From: Mesodorylaimus sp. YZB2_4
Taxonomy: Eukaryota; Nematoda; Enoplea; Dorylaimida; Dorylaimidae
Assembly (NCBI GenBank): GCA_030248295.1
Contig: JASANH010000651.1
Span: 62,001-126,000 of the forward strand
DNA: 64,000 nt
Reading direction: 5' to 3'
The first letter of the stretch is position 1, and the number at the start of each line of letters is the position of its first letter. The translations under genes were made by a program, and so were the position numbers. The notes beneath the pieces were generated by a model, which did no database searches, was not told the origin of the DNA, and saw only the letters and a list, made by a program, of their open reading frames with translations. Shown here in pieces: positions 44,761-56,524 of the stretch.

Positions 44761-45835
44761 ATACTTGACAAAACATGTGGAATGGCAGGGTATGAATCGG
44801 GCGGGTGCTCGTGTCGTGTGTATGATGAGAATGAAAGTGGCTGTGCGTAGCTTAGCAGCCGATGGTACGGTACTTGCTGGGTTCAATGGATAAAAGTAGC
44901 AGTGGTTTCAGTTTGAATTTGACTTACCATAAATGCTCACTTTTAAGCCAAGGTGGTGGAGACCAGTGCTTGGCCCCTAACCAGGATGCCTCAATTTCTA
45001 TCTAGCTGGTGTCTGAGCTCAGAGTGATACGGTCAGCCAGACGGGGTGGAACAAACACGTGTCACGCATCCTCTTCGTCTGAAATTCATATTTTCGACAA
45101 TCTTTCTTCACGGCACGGCTTCAGAGCTACAGTAAATGCGCTTTGCCCCAATGATTCCGGCCGCCATTTCCCGCCAGAACGCTCTGACGAAGTCTACTGT
45201 AAGTCCGATAGACGAATTTTAATTATTGTACCTAAATTGAGGGAAATTTTCTTGTTAGTTTTCATTATTCTATACCAATTCTATATCCAGTCAGGTTATC
45301 ATCTCGGACGCTGATATTATAAAATGTGAAGGCAGAGCGTCAGAGGGAGCCTGCCATGCCGTGTGAGTTGGTCACAAAAATGCTGTCTCATCAGAGCTTG
45401 TGCTAGTTCCGCGCAGCTTCAAGTTCCAGTCTATGTTGGTCCACCTTATTCCTCCCTGAGATACAGTACCTACTCTATTTCATCGTCAGCGAGACCTGAG
45501 AGTTTAGAGGGAGGGATTTCGGACTTAGTTCGGAGGGTGATAAACAAACATACTGACTGACTGACTTTTTTTTCCCTAAACTGCCCTCCAGACAGCAAAC
45601 CAACAGGAAACTTGTGTAAAGTGCAAGTGCGAGCACTCTGTCAATGTACACTCCAAAGCATTAAAGAAAAAAAGAATCAGCGCAGGACCATTCCGTGGTC
45701 GTTTTTTTTTTGTTAAAATTGTTTGTGAGTTGGGTCCCGCGCCGCCCCAGTTCCCCACGGGACTTCCAACCCGTTTTGGCTATAGCCGGCCAGCAGTCAT
45801 GATATGATAAGAGAGGCCGAGAGGTGACCAGCTCT
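44761..45835. other. Intergenic with diverged duplicate of gene A flank
   Basis: About 45045-45115 resembles 13880-13960 and 30373-30453 (GACGGGGTGGAACAAACACG against GACGGAGTGGAATGTACACG). This repeat thus lies 3' of both protease-like gene A and the gene at 44320. Nothing else is recognised. Confidence 0.45.
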
Positions 45836-46175
45836 CACGGCAGCGTCCCTCTGCGCGTCTCCACTAGGAGCACCTCTACGCGAGGGCGTCCTGGACAGGA
45901 CGGTGGCGGGTGGGCTTTGAGCCCTGTCGATGTTCGACAGCCGAGACTGCCTCCTCGTTTGGCTTCCGTCTCTCCACTCGGAGCACCTCTTGGGTACCGG
46001 GTGAGTCGCCCACGGCCTGGCGTGCAAGGTCAGCGAGGGTTTATGGTTCGCAAACCGACCTCCATCACCGGGGATCGAACCCGGGACGAATCCAGCCACT
46101 CGCTCCCAAGCAGTACGGAGAGACGAATGCCGAGTCACCTGTATCACGGTGGCCGCGATCTGACTGCTATTGTAG
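45836..46175 (-). repeat. tRNA-derived SINE, family 1 (copy b)
   Basis: On the - strand an A-box-like tract (about 46136-46150) and a B box (GGTTCGATCCC, about 46071-46081) are followed by GATGGAGGTCGGTTTGCGAA, as in the copy at 17521-17700. The tail (GTGCTCCGAGTGGAGAGACG) also occurs in diverged form at about 5055-5075. Confidence 0.7.
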
Positions 46176-46554
46176 ATCAGCCGATACCTACTGGCCTATA
46201 CTATAAGTAGTCGGAAACCTGTTCGATCCTTGACGCATTAACCAAAGGACATTTAGCATATGCCACAAATTGAGTCATCGATCCAATTAGTTTCGATTAA
46301 TAAAAAAATGAAAAAATGAAAAAGGTACAAGAATCACTGCAATACTATCACTCGCTCAGCACAGGAAATGCATAGGCCAATGCAATGTCACCATTTTGAT
46401 CAGATTGGAATCAAAGCACCCTATGGCCAAGAAAAGTCCAAAAGTAATAAATCTACAGAATAAGCATTTGAAGTCACGCCCGATGAAAGAAATACAACTC
46501 GATGCAAATAAAAAGTACCAATCCGGCTCCATAAGCGATCAATCCAAGATAACT

Positions 46555-47787
46555 TCATTTTCTTTCGTGACTGTGACCCGCTTTCTTCACCTCTTTCACA
46601 TCGACTCCAATGGCATCGTCGACACTGGCGAATCCATCGCGTTTCAAGCAACTGGCTAATTCTCGTTTAATTCTTCCGACAACAGGAAATCCTTGATAGA
46701 CTACGGCCGTGTAAAGTTGGACAAGCGATGCGCCAGCTCTAATCTTATCGTAGGCATCTTCACCATTCGATACACCTCCACAACCGACGATCGGGACTTT
46801 GCCATCGGTCAATCGATAGAAATCTCGGATACATTTCGTGCTCAGTTCTTTCAATGGCCGTCCACTCAATCCACCTTCCTCTTTTTGACGTGGGCTTCGC
46901 AAAGTTGGAGGCCGCGAAACAGTCGTGTTCGCCACGATCAATCCGTCCACACCATAAGCTTTTTTGTTTGTGCATATACTTGCAATATCAGCTTTTTCCT
47001 CGTCGGATAAGTCGGGTGATACCTTGAGAAGCAATGGAACTTCGCGACCGGGCGGAGTTTCATCTCGGGCTTTATTCACGTCCTTTAACAATCTTTCCAA
47101 TTCCTTTTTGGTTTGAAATTGCTGCCTTAATCCGGGAGTATTCGGGCTCGAAATATTGATCACTAAATAATCAACGAATGGAAGAAAAGTCATGACTCCG
47201 ATTGTATAATCACCTAACGGTGATGATGTATCTCGATTCTTGCCCAAATTTAATCCTATGACGCATAGTTTTGCTGAATCCGATCGCGCGGCCCGATACG
47301 ACTTCAATCTTTCCAATACCGTTCGATGACCGTGGCTATTGAATCCGTATCGATTGATCACGGCTTCATCCTCTTCCAATCGAAAAACGCGTGGTGGTTC
47401 ATTGCCATTTTGAGGATGCGGAGTAACACTACCGATTTCTATCATTCCAAATCCACTATGGCCGCTCAATCCTTTCAATGCTTCGGCATTCTTATCGAAA
47501 CCCGCAGCCAAACCGATCGGATTATCGAAGGTCAAATTCCAAACTTGGCATCGTAACGACGGATAATCGGACTCGCGAGCCATAGGCAATAGTCGATTTC
47601 TGGCGAGTGATACTGCGGCTCGATGCGCAGTTTCCGCATCGAAAAATCGAAATACAAGTGGCATGAACATTTCGCGATGAAATCGTTCCGAGCCGGTCAA
47701 AAATTCGTACAGGCAGAATCCACCGCTACCACCGGCGATCACCAACATCGTCGATTTTATCAACGATCGGGCAGTATGATGTCGAAA
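46555..47787 (-). CDS. DHODH: Dihydroorotate dehydrogenase (quinone), mitochondrial
   Basis: Intronless, 410 residues from the Met at 47787, which is followed by a basic mitochondrial presequence and a hydrophobic helix (STMLVIAGGSGGFCLYEFL); the frame is open 20 residues further, to 47847. Class 2 DHODH signatures are in order: NPIGLAAGFDKNAE, EIGSVTPHPQNGNEPPRVFR, INRYGFNSHG, NISSPNTPGLR (with the catalytic Ser), LLKVSPDL, GLIVANTT, GGLSGRPLKELST, and IRAGASLVQLYTAVVYQG for FMN phosphate binding. It oxidises dihydroorotate to orotate with ubiquinone on the inner mitochondrial membrane, the fourth step of de novo pyrimidine synthesis. The length suits animal enzymes. It is divergently transcribed from the anoctamin gene, 0.7 kb away. 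The lack of introns among intron-rich neighbours may indicate a retrocopy that became, or remains, the functional gene. Confidence 0.95.
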   Translation of the reverse strand, partial: FRHHTARSLIKSTMLVIAGGSGGFCLYEFLTGSERFHREMFMPLVFRFFDAETAHRAAVSLARNRLLPMARESDYPSLRCQVWNLTFDNPIGLAAGFDKNAEALKGLSGHSGFGMIEIGSVTPHPQNGNEPPRVFRLEEDEAVINRYGFNSHGHRTVLERLKSYRAARSDSAKLCVIGLNLGKNRDTSSPLGDYTIGVMTFLPFVDYLVINISSPNTPGLRQQFQTKKELERLLKDVNKARDETPPGREVPLLLKVSPDLSDEEKADIASICTNKKAYGVDGLIVANTTVSRPPTLRSPRQKEEGGLSGRPLKELSTKCIRDFYRLTDGKVPIVGCGGVSNGEDAYDKIRAGASLVQLYTAVVYQGFPVVGRIKRELASCLKRDGFASVDDAIGVDVKEVKKAGHSHERK

Positions 47788-48467
47788 CATGATCGATACG
47801 ATCGACGAGCTTTGGTATTGTTGGTGCACACAGAACCGGAAATGCAATTCAAAAACCGGAAATTAGCTGAGTCTCCCAGAAAATGTCACCCTGCTGCCCG
47901 GAAGGATGAGAAACGGTAAAAATCAGTTTCAGAAGTTGAAAAAGTAAGAAAAGAACTTTGGTTTGATAAATAACGCAAAGATTATGCGATAATCGCCCGT
48001 GAAACCAGAGAAGAAATAAACTCGACCGTGGTCTAGTCCAGCAGCTGCCCCCCCCCACCAATCTAGGATTTCGTAATTATTCCTCACGCGATAATGTTAA
48101 GATTCTGCAGCAACCTCAAATTATTTAGAAAAATAAAATAAAGCTTTTCAAGAAAAATAGCGACACAAAAAATGCCCAAACTATTCTTTGAAGCTTGCGG
48201 AAAAACCCCGCCCATGATACTTATACTGATACTACTAGTATGCATTTTAGTTGGTGAGAAATACTTTCAAGTTTTGACTTAAGCCCCGCCCATGTGTGGT
48301 TTTTTTGCCTAAATCTGGAAAAAGGGCAAAAGTGAGTCACTTTGACCAGCCCTTGACGTGCCTAGATTCCTTTCATTTCGTACCAAAATTCTTTTATTTT
48401 GTATTTGTTACTTCTGTTCGTTCTCAAAGTCGTAAAAGTAAGAAAATGGATTTATGAAAACCCGGAA
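47788..48467. other. Divergent promoter region between DHODH and ANO10-like genes
   Basis: The two starts face away from each other. The tract ACCGGAAATGCAATT at about 47831-47845 recurs as CCCGGAAATGCAATT at 48461-48475, which covers the assigned anoctamin start. That repeat is short but notable. No TATA box seen. Confidence 0.4.
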
Positions 48468-51400
48468 ATGCAATTGGCAAAAATCGATCGAGATGATGAC
48501 GATTTCGAGGCCATGTGCGCCTTGATCGTTAATGCTGATGCTGATTCGCCGACAGTGGATAGTCTCAAGAAACGTCTTCGTGCTCCCACTTCGAGTGGCG
48601 GATGTCAGTTGTTGGTAAAAGTCGTTAGGAAACCGCAGATTGGAAAGAAGGGGAGTCCGAAAACGGTATGCTCAGGTTTGGATCATGTTTCGTTTTAACG
48701 TCTCGCATTCAGTTGCATGCGAAATCAAATTACCTATATGGAATGAGAGATGATAATGGTGCACACCGAATCTATCATAGCCACGTACGGGTATTCTGTA
48801 CGTGCGTGTGTATCCATATGGTCCTTTACAGGCCTAGTCTAATGCGTAGGCCCGTATAGTTTCATCAATTTACACTAATTATAACTAGAATTTGTATTCT
48901 CATCGAGGCAGAAATATGCCCGATGCTCAAAGTTAGGGTGGTCTTGTGTTGAAAGTTATGTTTTTCAGGCTTTGGTTATTGGATGCGATGATGCAAGGCT
49001 GCTCAAAGAGGCTGAGCTTTGTGGCATCAACAAAGTTGGTCCCCACGGCGATATGGTACCATTCACTTGGGAACATCATGTCCATCACGAGGAAAGGAGA
49101 GGCAAGTCATCTGAAATGTGATATTATTGTCGAGGCTATGTTAATTCGATTACTTATTTCAGAAGATGCCACTTGCGAAATGGTGGCCAATATGTTTTCG
49201 AAAAGCGAGAAATTACGTCTATTATGTCAAATGTTAGATCGTTTACGTATTTCCACCGAAGATATGAACGCCGTTGATGGTAAATTGATCAAAGGGGAGC
49301 CTTTGAGTGAGAATTTTCTAATTATCCTTTTTCCTTTCCTTTTTTCCAATCAAATTTGAGACGTTCCGTTGATTTACGTGGCAGTTCCCCATCTGAGGAG
49401 TCAAGGAATCGTGACCGATGCATTTCCATTGCACGATTATGGCACGTTGGATCGATTAGCCGGATCATGGTATCGAACTTGGACTTATGAGCAGCCGTAC
49501 GGTAAGTCTTTTCTATGCCAATTTCTGTATTTCGTTTTTCTGTTCTGTTATTCCGTTTCTGTTCACATATTTTTTGATTTTTTCTCTTTTTAGATGGTAT
49601 TCGGGATTATTTCGGAGAAAAAATCGCTATTTACTTCGCCTTTCTTTCATTTTATTGCAAAACATTGATTATCTGCGCCGCTTTAGCCATCGCGTATTAC
49701 TTCTCCTTTATCAAGTCTCCTCACGCTCAAGCTATATTCGCCGCTGTTAATTTAGTAATGTTAACTTTATTTTTAAAATTTTGGCGTCGTCGATGCGCTA
49801 CAATTTCATATTTTTGGGGCACGCTTGGATTTGTTCGATACGAAACGCCGAGACCAGAATTTAAAGGGCGAATGGAGATTAGTCCAGTCACGAGTCGACC
49901 AGAGCCAGTTTATCCCACTTGGCGTCGTTGGAGAACAATAATTTGCGTTTCTTATCCTATCGTTTCGGTGTGGCTCGGTGCAGCTGTATTTATAATTTGG
50001 CTATATTTTTGGGTTCAATTTAGAGTCGATCAAATATTTATGAATTATCATTTTTTATTGGGATATTTAATTTATTATTTACCAACCATCGTTTACAGCT
50101 TGGTTATCGAAATTTTGAATAGATTATATAAAAGAACGGCTGTTTGGTTAACGAATCTCGGTAATTAAATTTTTTATGTTTTTCCTACACTTGATTACAT
50201 CCTACATCCTTTTCCTACATTTATTGATTATAATTTCAGAAAATCATCGACTCCAGTCTCAATACGAATATCATCTGATGACAAAATTGATCTTAGTAAG
50301 CTCTCTGGTACGCTACTGATTTTTTTTAATGAGTGATTTGAAATTTTAGTTCCAATTTGTGAATTGTTTTGGGTGGCTTTTTTACGTGGCTTTTATTCAA
50401 AGGGATATGGAAGCCTTAAAACGGGTAAGAATTAATTTTTGACAGTTCCATAAATTTTTAAAAGATTTTCTTGTTTTAGTATTTGGCCTGTTTATTAATT
50501 ACGCTTCAAATCATTGGACAAATTCTTGAATGTCTGCTGCCATATTTGAGAATTCGTGTGTCGAAACGGTTTTCGAAATTGGAGAATATGACATCCCTTG
50601 CGAAACGAGTGTTCGAAGAAGAGGCCTTGGATGTTTACGAGGTGAGTGGGCTTTCGGAGCTAGAAAGGCGGTCGATAAACTTAAGTCGAGCCAGCTCATG
50701 TTCCTTTGCTAACAAGGTTCGGAGTGGGATCAGGTTCGTTTTGCGGATTTCTTAAAATCCGAATGAAAGGGGCCCGTGTCCATGTGTGGACCGGGAAGAT
50801 GGAAGGAGCGAAAAGAAAGTTGCCAGCCAGTGTGCGGAGGGGATAACTTTTGCAAAGTTTTGGCCATGTTTTTAAATTTGACATTTTGGGTAAGAAATAT
50901 ATTTTCTGATTTCTGTTTGCATGAAAGTTGGCAATTGCAAGCAGTAGTTGACTCGTTTTTTCTGAGGACCTTATTTTATGGTTTGGAGGTTGACCATGAG
51001 ACCTTATGGGAAAGAGTTGCCCCCTACGCCCCCCCCCCCCCCCAATACGTGGAGGGTATTCAGATTAAGTAGCACACCAAACTTTTGCTGTTTCAGGACA
51101 CGTTTAACGATTACTTGGAATTGTGGCTTCAATTCGGATACGCCTTCATGTTTTCGTCCGTCTACCCATTGGCCGCTTTTTGGGCATTGGCGAATAATAT
51201 CTTAGAAATGAGGTGCGATGCGTTTAAGCTATGCAAGAGCATGCGACGTCCGTTCCCTCAGGCGGCGGATAACATCGGGCCGTGGCAGGTAAATGTTCTG
51301 TACGTGTTTCAGTTTGGATCTTAATCGTGATCTTTGCTTTTTAGCCAGCGTTTGATGCTCTGGTTGCCATATCGGTGACAACAAACTGCGCTTTGCTAGG

Positions 51401-51910
51401 GTTGTCGGAGAGCTTTCATCAGTATTTTTCAAACTACAGCGAAGCGCAAAGAGTATTGATGGCGGTTTTGGTTGAGGTAAGGTCTGCTATTTATTGTGAG
51501 TCCTCGCATTGGCGATGGGTGACATGCGTCATGGGCTTTGAGTGGGCCTGTTGTACGAAGGTTCATCGACGTGAGAGACCGATAGAGACCTTGCCATCGG
51601 TTGTCAGAGGGTCAGGTTTGGAAATTAGGAAACCACATCCTTAATCAAAGCCAGGGGTCTTGGGTGAATGTCCAGCATATGAGACTGCTATGGTACTACG
51701 CCATGGCAAGCGTAGAGCGACTCTTGTTTTGGCCCCCACAGAATTAGAATATATCTGGCTTGTGAGTTTCAGCATGTGATATTCGTCGTGATTATTGCGA
51801 TTCACAAGCTACTCAAGAATGTACCGGAGAAAATTCACCTGCGTTTAGCGAGGGTTGACTTCTCGGCCATGCAAGCTTTGGTGACCATGGTGAGGTTTGG
51901 CCAGTCATGA
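48468..51910 (+). CDS. ANO10: Anoctamin-10-like membrane protein (TMEM16 family)
   Basis: Eleven exons join in frame to about 645 residues: 48468-48665, 48969-49101, 49163-49306, 49361-49501, 49594-50160, 50240-50295, 50350-50424, 50480-50641, 51097-51288, 51345-51476 and 51773-51910. The N-terminal cytosolic part is followed by FPLHDYGTLDRLAGSWY and DGIRDYFGEKIAIYFAFLSF, the start of the TM region. Then come ENHRLQSQYEYHL, FQFVNCFGWLFYVAFIQRD, LQFGYAFMFSSVYPLAAFWA, and LEMRCDAFKLCKSMRRPFPQ, all characteristic of anoctamins. Length and the short N-terminus suit ANO10. Family members are Ca2+-regulated lipid scramblases or channels. Intron 2 (49102-49162) begins with GC (AGAG|GCAAGT), the rest with GT. 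The first Met is my choice; an earlier exon is possible. The last exon could also splice at GTGAGG. Confidence 0.9.
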
Positions 51911-53018
51911 TAGGGAATGTAGTCTGTGGTTGAAGGAATTGGTCCTTGGGCACCAGTATCGACCGACCCGGCCTTGAGTCTGGATCTCGATCCTGACCCG
52001 ACTAGGGTTCGGGTCGGATCGATCCTGATCAGTTTTTTAAAATTTTAAAAGCGATGACGTAATTGGCATTCAAAGGGATACAGAGAAACCTACCAGCGCC
52101 GGCTCAAAGCGAAATTTTATGTGGATTTTGGTGAAGAAATGGGACCTGTCCATTAAAGCATACACCGCACAGTAACTCGTAGCAGATAATGTGTCGAAAA
52201 TCTGAATTGCCGGTCTGGCTGGGTCGATGCATGGAGATTGGGAACCACATATAGGCGTGTCTGTTGTTGAGAGCATTGTAGAGTGTTCGCGGACAGCGCC
52301 GTAGTGGGGTTAGTTTCTTGGGAAGGGGCAATGTGGCAGTGCATGAACTTTGCTCTGCATAAGAGAGCTAGGCTGTCATTGAGGGATGAGCTGTATTTGT
52401 CAGACTATCCTCTGATTTTAGCGAGCGGCGATGGTTGCCAAGCGGCCTGAATTGTTCAGACGGTCGAGTCTGCTTGAGGATGTGGTGGATCGTGATAGCT
52501 ATCGAGCTGCAACTACTTCGACAGGGCGACGGTCAGCTGAGATATGAGTTGTGCGATATTTTTAGGAATTTTATTCTATTTTTGTAAATTTGCCAGTCCT
52601 TTGCGGCACTTATTTTATTGTGTCCTGCTTTTACTCTGGGGTCATAATGTGGGATATTACAGGGGCGGCCTTGGTGCGTAACAAGTGCATTCGGAATTGT
52701 TGGGTATGTGGCATTAATAAAGTGAACTTGGCTTTGGGCGCGGCTCATTTGTGGTTGTTCCCTTCTCTTATGATTGCAGAAAATGCCTAGAGAAAATAGC
52801 TGCATGCTGCGCTGAGACTATAAATGGTCGGATGTGGTGGGTGGGTACTGTAGTTTGTGCTGTTGCATGTAGGTATGTCCAAGAAGTATCCATGCTGGAG
52901 GAACTATGACGTGTAAGATTTGAGTGAAAAGAGACGTCAAAACAAGCAATCATGAAAAATCCACAATCGAACTGTGCTGGGTGTACTGTTGTGAAATGCA
53001 TCATTCCATGTCAAGGGC
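51911..53018. other. Intergenic, ACCCG-type tract
   Basis: About 51955-52030 holds GACCGACCCGG, CCTGACCCGACTAGGGTTCG and GGGTCGGATCGATCC tracts, of the same style as other fold-back elements. No gene recognised in the rest. Confidence 0.45.
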
Positions 53019-54264
53019 CGTCCACATTGCACCTCGGCTGCCGAGCCAGCCGAGCTTGTCAGCTGAGGTGTCGTTCACATTGCGACTATCAGCTAAGCCA
53101 GCTCAGCCCGCGGTCGGCTCGGCTTGCGGCTGGCTCGGCTTGGCTGGCTCGGCTGGACTGTTCACATTCAGCTCGGTCTGCGGCTCAGGCGCTCGGCCAG
53201 CTCGGCTGGAAAAGTTGAAAATTTTCTACTTTTCTAGCCGAGCCAGCCGAGCTTGGAACAATCGTTCTGGAGTTATCAACAGGAAAGTAGCCAATCTCGA
53301 TAAAAATATGGATTATGATTAAATTATTCAATTATTGTGAACTTATGAAACGGTTTATCGGTTCTAGCTGCTAGAAATCCCGAGAACTTCAAGGTTTAAA
53401 CCAGGGAACTTGGTAAAAAAAGCGGATAGTCTGATGCGAGTCGGCATCATTTGTGTGCTGAGGGAACGTGTGGGACTGAGGTGTCAAATTTGGCATTGTA
53501 ATCCAAAACGGGATTAGAGAAATGGTCCCGAGGAAGTCCGCTAAATAGTGCGATTAAAGATTTACAGAAGGCACGCTAATTGAATTTAGAAACGAGCAAC
53601 TACAGTAGAGTTGCCCAGCCCAGCCCTATAGCCCAGTCCAGCCAGGAGTTGCCCAGCATATGCATCGATGAGGGTATTACTAAAAATGGCAGTAGGTGAA
53701 CCGATTCTAGCAAACCTGTTAACTACTGTAGGTAGTTCAATTACTGTTCCTCCTCATTCTGATCATTATAGATAGAACTGTTGAACTGATACCCCATGTG
53801 TCTACTGATTTAAAAAATATGCTCGTTCGTCAGTGCACGTATGCGTGGTTGGTATGTCTGAGATGCTAAAGGTAAGTTGATGCAACACGTTGTGCATAGG
53901 TCATATACTGCTCTTTCGTTCAGCAGACCAATAGCAGCTATATTTTAGTTTCATTCTTTTGATTTTGACGATGATTATTCTCTGCAATAGTCGTGCTCCT
54001 GGAGAAACTTCCCGCGAGCCGAGCAAACCGAGCTCCTCAGCCGAGCCCGCCGAAAAGCAGACAGAATGTTTCAATCGGCGTCCCCGTCGTGGCATCAAAT
54101 GTGAACGACCCAGCCGAGCTGAGATGACCGCGAGCCGCAAGCAAACTGAGCAAGCCGCAAGCTGAGCCAACCGAGGCATGCAATGTGAACGCACGTCAGC
54201 TCAGCTGACAGCTCGGCTGGCTCGGTTAGCTCGGCAGCCGATCAGCCGAGGTGCAATGTGGACG
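53019..54264. mobile_element. 1.25-kb fold-back element with AGCCGAG-rich inverted ends
   Basis: The outer 22 bp are perfect inverted repeats (53019-53040 CGTCCACATTGCACCTCGGC plus TG; 54243-54264 its complement). Inside, both sides carry blocks of AGCCGAGC-type units separated by CGTTCACATTG and its inverse CAATGTGAACG, three on each side, so the arms are themselves internally repeated (about 250 bp each). The middle 0.7 kb is ordinary AT-rich DNA without a transposase frame. No target duplication seen. Confidence 0.82.
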
Positions 54265-55367
54265 CCGCTTCAATGAGTGCCTTAGCTTACGCCATTGAGT
54301 ACTCTTTTCCATGTTAAGAAGACTCCCCCATCTTTATTGGATGTATGCCAGTGACATGACCAGGTGTCTTGTCTGCCCCCCCCCCCTCGTGGCCGCACCC
54401 TAGTCTGCCTGTCTAGCCTGTTTCCTGTCATCTCCGCGCCGTGCCGTCTCATGAGTGACTCGGTCAGTTATTGCTGTGTGTGTGCTAGTGTGTGGTTGTT
54501 TCGTGCGTGATCCCGCTAGGTGGCTAGTAAACGACTGCTCTCTAGCGTGGGTTGCCTTTGCATTTCGCAATAGCTCTGAGGAATCCATAGTCAGCTTCCT
54601 ACAGAACCCGCCTTTTGGGATTACTGGTCCAAATACATGCTGTGCTAGTTTAGGATGGTGCACTAAAACGGGGGCCGCAAAGAAGACGAAAAGTTTTAAA
54701 GTAGCCATGAAATACCTTTTATGAAACAGGTATTAGCTCGAAGGTCTTTCTAGAAAATCATCGCTGAGTATCATGATTCAGTTCTTGGGTTCATTGGATG
54801 CTGGCTAGCTCGCCTGCCGGCAGGTTGGGTCTTATCTTACAAACGAGCGGTCCAAGGTCTTCCAGCCCACGACTGGTAGAAGGGATTATCCTGCAGTTTC
54901 GATTACGGACCCCGATCCTTAAAAGCCCTCAGGCGTGTATGCCGTAGCTCCCAGGCCAGGGGACCTACAACGGCTTCGTTCCATGATACACTAGCCTGGC
55001 TGCTGGCCGAATGCACTTGGCCCTAAGACACCCACGCTGACGAACAATTCCACTGTCGATGGCGTAGTATAGACTCAGTCAACACCGGAGGGTCCTTTGC
55101 GAGCACTGCAATGCTCAACGATGTCTCAACAGTCCTAGACTTGCTGACAAACAAACCACCTGCCTTGGAGTCGGGTCCTGGACTCCTTAGTGTGAGCCGA
55201 AGGGAACGACGACCGAGGAGCCCCTTGAGAATTTTGTGATCGCAGGGCCTGGTTAGAGACTTCGGTCTCGACTATCTCCCGCCGCCTGGGTGCGCTGGTT
55301 ACACTTTGTCCACACCACAGGTCTGCCAAATGGCAGCTACGAATCCGAAGTATGGCTCCCCAAGCCT
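54265..55367. other. Intergenic, nothing recognised
   Basis: A C-run at about 54376-54388 and short unsupported frames only. Confidence 0.35.
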
Positions 55368-55731
55368 GCATCGACCGATCCGACCCGAGGCCTATGTAGA
55401 TCCCATCCCAATCCGATCCGGCTGATCCGCTTCATAAAATACAAGATTGGTGGGGATGACCGACGTCTTTGGCACTGAGTTCTCACCAACCTGCTGTGTT
55501 TCTTCGCTGTAACTCTATATCACACCACTCCAAAGAGATGGGAGAGCTAACCAGCGCCTAAAGTGGGATTAAATGCTGATTTGAGAGAGAAAAAACGGGA
55601 CTTTCGCATCATAGTATGTAACACTATCATTTTCCAGCAGATAAAGCGCAAAAAATTTTAGTTGCCGCTGATCGAGCAGTCGGGTCGGATTAGAAACCGA
55701 TCCACCCCTGGATCGGCGTATCGGTCGATGC
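55368..55731. repeat. 364-bp fold-back element
   Basis: GCATCGACCGAT (55368-55379) is inverted at 55720-55731 (ATCGGTCGATGC). Just inside, GATCCGACCCGAGG faces GTCGGGTCGGATTAG. It belongs stylistically to the ACCCG-rich elements. Confidence 0.6.
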
Positions 55732-55850
55732 TGGTCCAAACATTTAGAACAACTACTGTAGCTGGAAACGAGTTGAGCGAGCGGAAGCAACGGAGAGCCG
55801 TAATCTCACAGAGGGGCCTGTTCTTATGGTTCCCTGGCTCCTCTCCACTG

Positions 55851-56290
55851 ACAAGGGACCATGGCCAACCGTTAAGGCGAACTTTAGAAAACGAAAAATT
55901 GTAACATGTTCCTGGGTGCAAAAGAAAGCTCCGTGCAAAATATTATAGGCGTCTGGCCAATTGGTCAGTTGTGGTCAGCGTCTAAAGTCTTGAAGTTTTG
56001 TGTGGTAAGGAAGCTGAGCGATGAGGAAAACATGCAGAGTTCTTTCCAAACTCGGTTTTTGGGTTCGGAGTTTCGAGTTTAAGCTTACAAAACTCAGGCT
56101 TGGCTTCAGGAAAAAACCCAAAAAATCCAGCAGAATCCAAAAATTTCACTGTTCTCTAAGCGCTGACCACTGCTGACCAGACGGCCAGACGCCTCTAATA
56201 TTTTGCACAGAGCTTTCTTTTGCACCCAGGAACGTGTTACAATTTTTGGTTTTCCAAAGTTCGACTTAACGGTTGGCGATGTTCCCTTGT
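55851..56290. repeat. 440-bp fold-back element
   Basis: The left arm (ACAAGGGA, CCAACCGTTAAG, CGAACTTTAGAAAACGAAAA, AATTGTAACA, then AAAGAAAGCTC and GCAAAATATTATAGGCGTCTGG) is inverted on the right with about 85-90% match. The arms are roughly 150-170 nt. A shorter relative is at 26170-26510. It has no coding capacity. Confidence 0.8.
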
Positions 56291-56524
56291 GAGCCAACTG
56301 GTCTAGCCACCCCACCAAGAATTTCAGGCCCCCTAAACCAGCAAAAGTCGCAATACTTGGAAGTGCGGGGTCAAATCCCCATTCTCAGGATATCCTAGTT
56401 CTATTTGGCATCATGCAGTAGAGATATGACCGCCCTGTGACTGTGTGACCCAGGTCACTAAAAGTGGAACTTTGTAGAAGCATTGGATCCCTGATGACCG
56501 ATAGAGTGTCGTCATGTCATACTT

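Noticed and set aside
52924..53322. 132-codon + strand frame of Ala/Ser/Arg composition
   Set aside because: It reads through the AGCCGAG repeat arm of the fold-back element.
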